DNA from: Pycnococcus provasolii
Taxonomy: Eukaryota; Chlorophyta; Pseudoscourfieldiophyceae; Pseudoscourfieldiales; Pycnococcaceae
Assembly (NCBI GenBank): GCA_938743325.2
Contig: OW568865.1
Location: 1,116,001-1,180,000 of the forward strand
Direction of reading: 5' to 3'
DNA length: 64,000 bases
The translations under genes and the position numbers were made by a program. The notes beneath the pieces were generated by a model that searched no databases, had not been told where the DNA came from, and saw nothing but the letters and a program-made list of their open reading frames with translations. This document shows, piece after piece, positions 19,976 through 28,800 of the stretch (position 1 is the first letter of the stretch; each line of letters starts with the position of its first letter).

Positions 19976-19997
19976 TTAGGGGGGGCCAGTATTGCCA
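19974..19997 (-). repeat. DIRS element repeat B1 (24 bp)
   Basis: Second copy of the 24-bp B repeat, fused to A2 to make the internal B1A2 unit. In split-repeat elements this unit is used to complete circular replication intermediates. Confidence 0.85.
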
Positions 19998-20003
19998 TCA
20001 TAG

Positions 20004-20576
20004 TCACGTATCTCCACGAAGAGGAGAGACGAGTGTCACCAATCGTGACGCCAAATTGGCCAGCGGCGAGCTCCAAGGCGCGGCAGGCGCGACAGGCACC
20101 TCCACAGGAGGCGGCGGCAAGCCGATGAGGTGGCCAAAAAGGAAACGGGCGGCATCGTCAACGACGACACTGTTGTCGACGTAGTGAGTGCCGACCGCAT
20201 GCGAGTTGGCAGCCCAGCCCGCGATGTAGTTACGTCGATCTGGCGAGACGTTCATCGCGGTCACCGCGGACGCGAACCCAGAGCGGAAGCTCTTGGGAGC
20301 GTAATGTCCGTTGGGTGGGGCTGCAGCTCCTACAGCTTTCAGCGCCACCGGCAGCCAGCGTGCAAACGCGTCGCCACGTGCCTTCTCACCAAGGTTGAAG
20401 AAGTACGTCGCACGCGAGCACACCCGACGGCGCATCCGATCGGCCCGGAGGCGTGCCCACCATCTCAGATCTCGGAGCGCCTGTTTCGTGAGTGAGACGC
20501 GTCCGTTCCATCCTTGCAGCGTGCCGATCACGTCGTAGATCTCGCGTAAGTGGAACCTCGCCGGCCGCAGCGCCAA
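20004..20576 (-). pseudogene. DIRS RNase H end plus tyrosine recombinase domain
   Basis: 190-residue open frame. It opens with an RNase H-type segment typical of DIRS pol (LREIYDVIGTLQGWNGRVSL, then LRDLRWWARLRADR) and continues into a tyrosine recombinase core. There the Arg box is APKSFRSGFASAV and the C-terminal box IAGWAANSHAVGTHYVDNSV has the expected His and the nucleophile Tyr. The reverse transcriptase that should precede the RNase H domain is absent, so the frame is a remnant after internal deletion. Tyrosine recombinases integrate the circular DNA form of these elements without target-site duplication. Its domain boundaries are approximate. Confidence 0.75.
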
Positions 20577-20884
20577 GACGCGTGTCCCTGTTTCACCGAT
20601 TCAGCCTCTAGGTGCTGAAGAACAGGGTTCGACGGCAAGGAAAGCAGTGTTGGCTTGCCACGACGCGGAATCCCAGTCGTAGGTAGCGACTCCGCGTGGC
20701 GAGCGTCCGGATAGCTGGCCGGCACCACGTAATCTAACGTAGGCTCGCCTCCTTCTTCGGCCGCTTTCTTGCCCTTCTGCTCTGCTTCTGCAGCTGCGCG
20801 GCGCTCCTGCGCTAGCGCAATCTCCAGCTGCAATATTTCGTGACGAGCTTCCAGAACCTCGAGTTCGTTCGGCGCGTCACCCAT
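20528..20884 (-). pseudogene. gag-like N-terminal fragment of the DIRS element
   Basis: 118-residue frame starting with an ATG at 20884, upstream (in element orientation) of the RNase H fragment and in another frame. The first ~50 residues form a Glu/Ala-rich helix (EVLEARHEILQLEIALAQER) like the coiled start of gag proteins. The end reads into the RNase H region in the wrong frame, marking the deletion joint near 20585. Gag identity is inferred from position and composition only. Confidence 0.45.
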
Positions 20885-21047
20885 TAATCAATCGATTAAG
20901 AATCCAACAGTACACTTCCAATCGAAGGTTGCTGATGTTTCGATCTAAACGTAGGTATTCAGACCGTTTCGGTACACGAACTACGTCCCTCGAAGACGCG
21001 TTCGGCGTGTGTTCGACCTCCCACTACTCGCGTGTAGTGCGGCTGTT

Positions 21048-21237
21048 AGGTTGTTTGCGAAGCAAGCAACCAACAGCAAGAGTGGATACGCGCGAGCAGC
21101 CTTAAGGGAGAGGCCGCCGGAGGGTCTCGAGACCCGCCGGGCGGCCGCTCCCCAATACCCTTGTAGGTACAGGGTTAAGCTGCGCGAGCGACTCCCCCCA
21201 ATCAAAAACCCCAATTAAACAAGTAGAACTGAAGATT
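21048..21237 (-). repeat. DIRS element repeat A1 (190 bp)
   Basis: The 5' terminal repeat of the element in its own orientation; pairs with 19786-19975. It abuts a TTAGGG tract at 21237-21254. Confidence 0.9.
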
Positions 21238-21254
21238 AGGGTTAGGGTTAGGGG
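21237..21254 (+). repeat. short TTAGGG tract at the DIRS junction
   Basis: About three TTAGGG units starting exactly at the element end and lying 50-70 bp upstream of the RCC1-like start codon. The other element flank (about 19662-19668) also reads GTTAGGG. Confidence 0.75.
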
Positions 21255-21306
21255 CGCACCTCACACGAAGTGCCACTTGCCTGCCATCCTGGCGATTGGC
21301 GATTCT

Positions 21307-22536
21307 ATGGACGCCACCTTGGCTGTGTTCGAGTCGTCAAAGTCGTTCATCTGGTACACGGTCGCTCTTGCACTTCTTGTCAGCGTCGTCGTGTGGTCCT
21401 TAGCAGTTGTACTCATCAGCTCGTCAGGAGGGAAAAAGAACAACAACCAGACAGCAGAAGATAAGATTGGACGGACGGAAGGACGGATTGGAAGGACGGA
21501 CGTCGACGACTCGTCCCTCCGCAACGACGCCGTGCGCGTGTTCCTGGACTGGCTCGTCGCAGTGCACCGCCCGCGACGACTCGCGCGCGTCCGCGCGCGC
21601 ATCGAGCAGCAGCGCACCGCAAGACGCAACGCGACGCTCTCGGCAGGGGGAGTGCACTCACTCGGCATACGAGCTGATGGGAGTGTGGCGTGCTGGGGCA
21701 ACAACGACGAAGGCCAGGCGCCACCCGCAGGCGTCTTCGGGTGGCTTCGTCGCGGTCGCGACTTCGTCGCGGTCGCCGCGGGTTCTTCTCATTCGATTGC
21801 GCTAACGCGCAATGGGGACGTCGTGTGCTGGGGATGCAACGACGACGGCCAGGCACCTCCGTCCGGCGTCGCGGGAGACTTTGTCGATATTGCCGCGGGT
21901 GATGCCCATTCAATTGCGATTCGACGCGACGGCAGTATCGCGTGCTGGGGCCGCAACAACGAAGGCCAGGCGCCTCCCGACGGCGTGGACGGCGACTTCG
22001 TCGCAGTTGCCGCGGGTGCTCTTTACTCGCTCGCGCTGCGACGCGACGGCAATATCGCGTGCTGGGGATGCAACGACAACGGCCAGGCGCCTCCCGAAGG
22101 CATTCCAGGAGACTTTATCGCGATCTCCGCGGGTGAAATTCACTCGTTGGCGCTGCGACGCGACGACAGTATCGCGTGCTGGGGATGCAACGATGAAAAC
22201 CAGGCGCCTCCCGAAGGCGTTCCAGGAGACTTCATCGCGATCGCCGCGGGCGCATTTCATTCGGTGGCGATCCGACGTGGCGGCAGTGTCGCGTGCTGGG
22301 GTGAGAACTACGAAGGCGAGGCGCCTCCCGCCGGCGTGGACGGTAACTTCGTCGCGATCGCTGCGGATGGTCACTCTCTCGCGCTACGACACGATGGGCA
22401 CATTGTATGCTGGCATGGCTTTGACGAGGATGACGAGGACTTTGACTTGGACGACTACGGCCAGGCGCCGACGCAAGAGGATGAAGTTGCTCGTCTCAAC
22501 AGCACACCTTTCATGACCGAAGTCCACATTCTGTAA
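21307..22536 (+). CDS. membrane-anchored RCC1-like beta-propeller repeat protein
   Basis: 409 residues from the ATG at 21307. Near residues 15-40 is one hydrophobic segment (FIWYTVALALLVSVVVW onward), followed by a polar linker rich in Arg/Asp. From ~115 to the end are seven to eight RCC1-type repeats of about 38-40 residues with the core G-HS-ALR-DG-VACWG-N-GQAPP. The last unit is degenerate and acidic (EDDEDFDLDDY). RCC1-type repeats fold into a seven-bladed propeller used for protein interaction or guanine-exchange; in this short variant the function is open. A single N-terminal anchor suggests a membrane-tethered or lumenal propeller. The gene starts just 70 bp from the DIRS element, so its promoter may overlap the telomere-like tract. 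Confidence 0.8.
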   Translation: MDATLAVFESSKSFIWYTVALALLVSVVVWSLAVVLISSSGGKKNNNQTAEDKIGRTEGRIGRTDVDDSSLRNDAVRVFLDWLVAVHRPRRLARVRARIEQQRTARRNATLSAGGVHSLGIRADGSVACWGNNDEGQAPPAGVFGWLRRGRDFVAVAAGSSHSIALTRNGDVVCWGCNDDGQAPPSGVAGDFVDIAAGDAHSIAIRRDGSIACWGRNNEGQAPPDGVDGDFVAVAAGALYSLALRRDGNIACWGCNDNGQAPPEGIPGDFIAISAGEIHSLALRRDDSIACWGCNDENQAPPEGVPGDFIAIAAGAFHSVAIRRGGSVACWGENYEGEAPPAGVDGNFVAIAADGHSLALRHDGHIVCWHGFDEDDEDFDLDDYGQAPTQEDEVARLNSTPFMTEVHIL

Positions 22537-22627
22537 AGATAAATCTAGAGAGAAAGTTGTACAAACAGTTCGTAGTACGAGTGTTCGTTGTTGTTCGTTC
22601 GGAATTTAAATGTTTTTTACAGTAGTG

Positions 22628-24316
22628 CTACAATTTCGCAGCAACCTTGTCACCACCGCCGAGCGACTCTCGATCCGCTCGAAACAAGTTCAAGTTCACC
22701 ACGCCGCCAGCACCCACCAGATCACCACCGTGCATCATCACCATGTCGCGAATCGCCGAACCAATCAAGGGTGTGTGCTTGAATCCTGAACCTTGGCAGC
22801 AGATTGAAACGACTGCACGGCCACGTTCCACGCCCGGGACGTAATCCAGAACAAACTCGCGATCATCTGTGACGGTGTACAGGCACGAGTGTGCACCGTC
22901 AGCCGCAAACTCCAGCTTGCCGCCAAGCATGCGCGACACAACGCTTTCGTGGACATCACGCAGAATGTCGTCGTCAGGCTTGCGTTCGCCTTGCGCCAGA
23001 AAAAGAAGATCCGAATCCTCGGCGGGGTATGGAATCGACGTATGCAGGTCGTGAGGTGCCACTTTGGAGAATCCGTCATGCTCGTGAATAGGGAAGCCGT
23101 AGCAGCGAACGACGCCACCATCCTTGATGGACCTTGATTGGTCTTCTTGCGACGGAAGCAGACGCCAAACGGGGATCTGCTCCATTGCCTTGCGCGACAA
23201 GTCCTGGACGCGCCAAAATCCATACGACATCTTCTGAATCACGCAAGATTCGCGCAAGCTTCGCCAACCAAAGAAACGGCTCATCAAAAGGGGATTAGCT
23301 GCGGCGGCCGTAAACACCAGCTGCTCGCAGCTGATACGAGCGAAAGGGGCCTCAAGCATCCCAGGATTGTGCCTTTTGAGCAGAAGAGAAAAGGAGCTTC
23401 CGTAATCTTCGAGCTCGATAAGGGAATGGCCTGACAGCACCTCCACGCGTTGTTTGTACTTCTCGCGGAGCAAACGGTAGTAAGAGTTCATGACTGTCTT
23501 GGGATTGTTGATTCCCCCGCTTCGTTCGTAGATACCTCCGTACCTCGTCTCGAGGCTTTTGAGGTTGATGGCCCCTTGTGTTCGTTTTGCGATTTCGTCG
23601 CCAGTCAGAGTCTCCACGGTCGCACCAGCGCTCTCACTCGTGCGCAGAGCGTCTTCCAGCGACTGTTCGTCGACAATGTCCAGACATCCTGTCGTTCTCA
23701 GAAGTTCCGCGCCTGACTGCCTTTCCAGTTCTCTCCAGAGTGGCAGTGCTTCGAAAGCCATGGATGCGTAGTGCGACTTGGTGTCAGTCAGCCTGAAAAT
23801 GCGCGATTCTCCACCAGACGACGACCTCGAGTGTGCAGGCGTAAGTGACGACTCCACAACGGCAAGAGAGACCTTTCTTGAAGCACCTCTCTGTTGTGAC
23901 GAGAGTTCGTGTGCCGTCGCCGCACCGTGCGCACCGCCTCCGACTATAATCACATCACGAGGCGGAAGGTCGTCGACGGTGAATCGCGACGACGACGACG
24001 ACGACGACGAACGGCACTTAAGCAGACGACGCGCGTGCCCGTGACGACGACAAGTCTGCAAGTTCTTCTTCTTCTGAAGAGGCTGTGACGCGTTCGCCTT
24101 GGGGGGCGTGCACTGTCCGGGCCCGCCCATCGGCGTCTCGCCCGACTCGTAGGTGCCGCGCGTTGCCCTTAACTTACCTGTAAGTGTAGGCGAACGCAAC
24201 GAACGCGGACGGCGAGCAAGTTCAAGTGGCGCGGAGCAAGGGGCGCAACACGCACATGACACAGGCCGAGAAGGACCAGCCAAGGAGCCGAACGGGGAGG
24301 AGCAAGCACGCGCCAT
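22628..24316 (-). CDS. FAD-dependent amine oxidase, sarcosine/pipecolate oxidase-like
   Basis: 562 residues from the ATG at 24314-24316. The N-terminal ~115 residues are basic and Ser-rich (plastid or mitochondrial leader, poly-Ser). The FAD-binding Rossmann motif VIIVGGGAHGAATAHEL follows near 118-134. Family marks of the DAO/monomeric sarcosine oxidase group are RSSSGGESRIFRLTD, YASMAFEALPLWRELE, TTGCLDIVDE, CLYTVTDDREFVLDYVPG and the closing QGSGFKHTPLIGSAIRDM. The cysteine in the CCQGSGFKH region is close to where monomeric sarcosine oxidase holds its covalent flavin link, but I cannot confirm that link. The substrate is likely an N-methyl or cyclic amino acid. It converges on the RCC1-like gene (91 bp apart). 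Confidence 0.85.
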   Translation of the reverse strand: MARACSSPFGSLAGPSRPVSCACCAPCSAPLELARRPRSLRSPTLTGKLRATRGTYESGETPMGGPGQCTPPKANASQPLQKKKNLQTCRRHGHARRLLKCRSSSSSSSSRFTVDDLPPRDVIIVGGGAHGAATAHELSSQQRGASRKVSLAVVESSLTPAHSRSSSGGESRIFRLTDTKSHYASMAFEALPLWRELERQSGAELLRTTGCLDIVDEQSLEDALRTSESAGATVETLTGDEIAKRTQGAINLKSLETRYGGIYERSGGINNPKTVMNSYYRLLREKYKQRVEVLSGHSLIELEDYGSSFSLLLKRHNPGMLEAPFARISCEQLVFTAAAANPLLMSRFFGWRSLRESCVIQKMSYGFWRVQDLSRKAMEQIPVWRLLPSQEDQSRSIKDGGVVRCYGFPIHEHDGFSKVAPHDLHTSIPYPAEDSDLLFLAQGERKPDDDILRDVHESVVSRMLGGKLEFAADGAHSCLYTVTDDREFVLDYVPGVERGRAVVSICCQGSGFKHTPLIGSAIRDMVMMHGGDLVGAGGVVNLNLFRADRESLGGGDKVAAKL

Positions 24317-24412
24317 GAAAGCCTTGGTGCCGGGGGTATGACGACAGTGATGGGGGAGGGCGCCGCCAATGAAACAACAGGCAGGCAACAGGAAGAGTGC
24401 TTTCCCTGGGAA

Positions 24413-24452
24413 CCCTAATCATAACCCTAACCCTAACCCTAAACTCCCGATC
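24413..24452 (-). repeat. telomere-like CCCTAA tract
   Basis: Three perfect CCCTAA units flanked by degenerate ones. It lies 100-135 bp upstream of the FAD oxidase start codon; in that gene's direction it reads TTAGGG. Confidence 0.75.
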
Positions 24453-24696
24453 AGGCATGGCCAAGCCATCTCGCCGTTAAAAATACGGCCGTTTTGGTTG
24501 CAGGTCAGCCCCTTCCGGCCACCTTTAATTAGGGTTTTGACAGATTTTTTGAGATTTCGTTGTGTTCGTTCGAGGGTCAAACCCCCAGAGAGGGAATCGG
24601 GGTTTCCGCTTTACGTCTCGGAGATAATACCAACAACGAAAGATACTTTGACTCTCTCGCTTCCGATCATTTGTTCATCTCTTCTCTTCAATAACA

Positions 24697-24936
24697 ATGG
24701 CGTTACGTCGACGATTTGGGCGTTTCAATGGTGATCTCCTCAATATCACGCGCATGATAAAGCGCATGGTGCGAGCACTTTGGGATCTTTTCGTCGTCGG
24801 CGACGACGACAACAACAACAACAACAACAACGGCGGTGGTGATGATGATCATGATGGCTACCACGGCGGCGGCGGCGGCAACGACGACGACGATGATGAT
24901 GATTTGCCGGAGTTGGTCGACGACGACGATGGCTGA
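24697..24936 (+). CDS. possible small protein with acidic repeat tail
   Basis: 79 codons starting with a favourable ATGG context at 24697. The first ~35 residues (MALRRRFGRFNGDLLNITRM onward) look like an amphipathic basic helix; the rest is poly-Asn, Gly and Asp ending in LPELVDDDDG. No family is recognised. It could equally be a chance frame over a trinucleotide repeat. Confidence 0.3.
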   Translation: MALRRRFGRFNGDLLNITRMIKRMVRALWDLFVVGDDDNNNNNNNGGGDDDHDGYHGGGGGNDDDDDDDLPELVDDDDG

Positions 24937-24953
24937 AAATCTCAAAGATGCCT

Positions 24954-25310
24954 TTACCATCGAAAAATCGCAGATTTTGGGTGCTATGGTAAGGAAGGGA
25001 ACACGGGGCAAGGGGGGTGCTTGGGCTAAAAAAGAAGGGGCGGGCAGGCAATGGGGGTACATACCTCTCGCGACATCGGAGCACAAATATGCGCACGCAA
25101 GGTTCGTGGTGATAACGTTCTCCAGGTATGACCTTCGTCGAGCAATGTGGGATTGCACATGAGAGTCTCTGCGAGGACTGTACTCTGCGCGTCGATCTTG
25201 CCATTCAAGACGGTCTCAGCAAGTGCGATCGCCGATCGCTCATAGTCGTATAGATTGCAAGGAGTAGTGTTCGCAAGGCGGCTGCGGCGGCGGCGGCGGA
25301 GGAGGAGCAT
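24954..25310 (-). CDS. possible two-exon small gene, unknown
   Basis: Candidate exons 25065-25310 and 24954-24983 (minus strand), joined across a donor GTATGT and an acceptor ending CATAG, would give about 91 residues. The part ERSAIALAETVLNGKIDAQS followed by TVLAETLMCNPTLLDEG looks protein-like, with normal codon choice. The first ~10 residues are Arg-rich over a CCG repeat. No family recognised. The start codon, splice sites and even the strand are uncertain. Confidence 0.25.
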
Positions 25311-25804
25311 GGGCAGAGCTAAAGCGTCTGCAGCCGCGCGCTCGCACGCGGCGACGAGGTTGAGGTTGAGAGGGCGGCTGGCGTGAGGCAAAAGAAAAGT
25401 AAAAAAGAATGAAGGCCCACCACCAACACGCCACGGACGGAGGAGCAACAGCGTATCCCCGCACCGACAAGTGTACCACACCACACAGGCAAGGTATTTT
25501 GCCAACAAGTTGTACATTATTTTGCCGCGCGTGTGGAAAGGTATGTGAAGGGAAAGACAATACAAAACCGCTGCGATGGACCGAGGAGGGTCGAAATTCC
25601 GGGAGTGAAAGTGGTCCTTTCCTTTCCTTTCCAGGGAGGTTTTTTCAGTCCGTGGTCTTTGGAACTTCGAAGCTCTTGCGTTTGCCGACGGGGGGGGGGG
25701 GGGGGAGGGAGGGGCCTCTCGAATCTGGAATGTTGAGAGTTTGCGAATTTCGTGTTTATTTTTATTTTTTATTTTTTATTTTCCTTCGGATCGTGAGCCT
25801 CACT

Positions 25805-28800
25805 ATGGTTCTCATCGGCGGCGTGCGTTTTGAACCTGTGCCTGTGCTAGGTGCTCTGCTGTTCCTGTACACCGTCATCACGCTCAGCAGGTACCCGCGC
25901 ATTGACCTGCAGCGAGCGCAATACAAAAATAGCATAAGAGATTCGCAGCTAGGCGCGACGGCACAAACACGCGTAAACGAATTGCTGCTTGACCTCGACC
26001 GAATCGACGATGGCATAAACTCCGCAACAGTCGTGCTCGACAACGACAAAGAAGATGAATTCATCGTCGACCCTGTGAAACCTGTGGAGAACATGGGAGT
26101 CGTGCTATCCAAGGTGGCAAGATCAGGCGCAGACGAAGAACTCGACCAAGAACTTGGCACGGGCGCCTCGCAGGTAACAAGACCTCGCCGCAGCACGGGA
26201 AAACGCGCAAAGCCCGGCGGAACCGTCAAGCAGACGACGACGACGACAGCAGCGGCGGCGGCGGCGGCGGCGGCTGGAGATGAGGAGGAGGATGCTGATG
26301 CTGATGCTCCTGCGCCTGACGGAGACTCCTCCTCCTCCTCCTCCTCCTCCTCCTCAGGTGCCGACGACGACGCTTACGCAGAGGAGAAGGCGGAGGAGGT
26401 TGCACAGTCCGTCGACTCCTCCTCCTCCTCCTCAGACAAGGAGGATTCCGACTCCTCGGCCTTGGACTCCTCGGCCTTGGACTCCTCTACTGCTGCAGCA
26501 ACCTCGTCAACGCCGCCAAAGACGACGGCAGCAGCGCGGCCCGCTGAAAAGCCGAGGCCGAAAGTCTCGTCTTCCTCCCCCTCCTCCTCCTCCTCCTCGT
26601 CTTCCTCCGAGCTTGAGGTGCTGAGTATCGAGCCGCGCCATGGCCCTCGTGTCGGCGGAGTTGTCTTGCTTGTGCGAGGCCGCAACTTTGGACGCTACGC
26701 GACGCGCATGCAGATTGCAATTGGCGGAGTGCCGTGCACAGAGACGCGATACCTCTCAGACGAGGCTGCACACTGCCTGCTGCCCCGCGGCAATGGAACG
26801 AGATTAAAGATAGATGTTCTGACGTGTACCTGCGACAACTTCTCGAATGTTGACGCCGAGGAGTCGTCGCATGTGGTGGGCAGCTCAGCCAGCGCCATGG
26901 CATACTTCTCGTACGAGGAGGATGCCTTGGCGGAGCTATTTCGGCACCGCGCGACGCTCAAGCTCGTCCGCCCTAGTCGCCTTGCGCTGCAGAGTCACCG
27001 CGGAGTCCTCACGGAGAACGGCCATGAGCTGATGTACAAAAACTTTCGCAAAGATGGGAAGCAGGAGAGGTACGGCGTGGTTCCAGCTCTCTCCTCCGTC
27101 CTCCCGCGTGGCGACCACAACGCCAGGCACGAAACGTGCGCGCTCGTGGGCTCGAGTGGATCACTCTACGGCTCACGCCTAGGCTCGACCATCGACTCGT
27201 ATCGCGCGGTGATCCGCATTGACAACTCGCCGTCAGCCTACAGGTACGCGGCTGACGTTGGCAAACGCACGACGTATCAGGTTCTCAGCCACGACTGGGT
27301 GGAGGTGCTCCTTGGCCGTGGCGAGAATGGAGGACTGCCTCACGTCGCTCGGTGGTGGCTGGACGTTGCGACGCTCATTCTCTGGGGTGATCACAGCCAA
27401 GATCCGTACGTGGCTCTGCGCTGGCTGTACCCCGACGCATCCATCTCCCTGATGAGCCGTGACTTGGTGTCGCTGACTCACCACTTCGCTGAAATGCTGG
27501 TGCCGAAGGTTGCGCATGCGCTGAACATCCAGGGCGGTCGCTTCGAGCGCAGCTCGGTGACCAGCCTTATTTACGCAACGATGCTTTCCCTGCAGATTTG
27601 CCAGAAGGTGGATGTATACGGCGTCTTTCCTCGATGCGGCAAGCACGCGCGTCGATGCCGAAGCACGTACTTCGACGACTCGGAGCCAAGTAACGAGGAG
27701 AGGCACGCGCAGGTGCTGGAGCAGAAGCTGCTGCTCGGCTTGCATCTCGCGGGGATGCTGAATGTGAGCACGCTGAGGCATAACCACGTTCCGAAGGAGG
27801 GGGCGCCAGACAACGCCGCCACGACGGCATCTTCGGCTGACGGAGCCGCCGCCGATAATGACGAGAGTGCGAGCGGCATTCGCGGCATTTGTGACGCAAA
27901 CATGTGCACGCCAAAGTGCAACCGGCGTGGCCATTACGTGAATGGAACGTGCCACTGCGATGCCGTTTATGTGGGAAATCAGTGCGAGGTGAGCCGCATC
28001 GAGATGGAAATGGGTGAGCTGCTTGGCAGTGTGGACCTGAAGTATCACGGAGGCTCGTTCATCATGAACAAGGCGGATGCGATTCGATACACGTCCGATT
28101 CGCCACCACCCTTGCCGCCAGGTACCAAGGGGGACAACTCGCAGCCCTATGAGCCGTACCAGATCTCGCTGCCTAAGGGCATCACGCGAAATCGCACTGG
28201 CTATGGCGATTACTACCGCCTCGACGAGCGAACGTTCCACTTACTTCCTGACAACGACGACTGGTTCTTCCGAGACATTGAGATGCGCTACGGCGAGTCT
28301 ACCTCTTCTTCTTCGTCGTCCTCCTCCTCCTCCTCATCGTCGTCGTCTGGACGTACGCGTTCGGTAGGAACGTGCGCTCTCGTGGGCAACTCTGGCACTC
28401 TGCTCAATCGCGACTACGGACGTCTGATTGACGCGCACTCTGTGGTATATCGATTCAACCAGGCACCGACGGATGGTTACCAAGCTTACGTTGGCGGGCG
28501 ATCGACGCACGAAAGCCTCAACTCCGCCTGGGTAAAGCAGCTGGTGGAAGGAGCACGCAAGGGAAATGCACCAGGCCACCGATTGTCACACTGGAATTGG
28601 CGCAAGCAGGATACCGTGCTGATTTTGTTTGAAATGTTCGATCCCACTGCATTTCTTACAAAGACACGCGATCAGGTTGCTGAGAAGGAGCACTGGTGGA
28701 AGCTAATGTTCCGACGCCTCACGGCACAGCATCCGGATCGACGCGTCATTGTGTTAAGTCCACAGTTCATGAGCTGGGCATTCACGATGTACCAGAAGTT

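Larger units (their letters stand above)
19669..21237 (-). mobile_element. DIRS-order retrotransposon with split direct repeats, internally deleted (PAT/Kangaroo-like)
   Basis: Read on the minus strand the order is A1 (21237-21048), body with gag-like, RNase H and tyrosine-recombinase fragments, B1 (19997-19974), A2 (19975-19786), a 93-bp spacer, then B2 (19692-19669). A copies are 190 bp and B copies 24 bp, each pair identical as far as I can read. A1-ORFs-B1A2-B2 is the split-direct-repeat layout of PAT and Volvox Kangaroo elements. The 1.05-kb body is far too short for an autonomous element (usually several kb) and lacks the reverse transcriptase core. The outer flanks are TTAGGG-like on both sides. 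Confidence 0.85.
24317..25804. other. intergenic region with possible small genes
   Basis: About 1.5 kb. Contains a telomere-like tract (24413-24452). A 79-codon ORF at 24697-24936 (+) ends in Asn/Gly/Asp repeats. On the minus strand there is a possible two-exon small gene (see 24954-25310). G- and T-rich runs precede the GT29 gene. Both ORF candidates overlap low-complexity DNA and neither is firm. Confidence 0.4.

Noticed and set aside
19669-21237. LTR retrotransposon with 190-bp LTRs
   Set aside because: There is a tyrosine recombinase rather than a DDE integrase, and a second 24-bp repeat pair in split order, with no target duplication.
25409-25804. Extended N-terminus of the GT29 protein upstream of 25805
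   Set aside because: It would precede the membrane anchor with 132 low-complexity residues over G- and T-runs; the ATG at 25805 places the anchor correctly.
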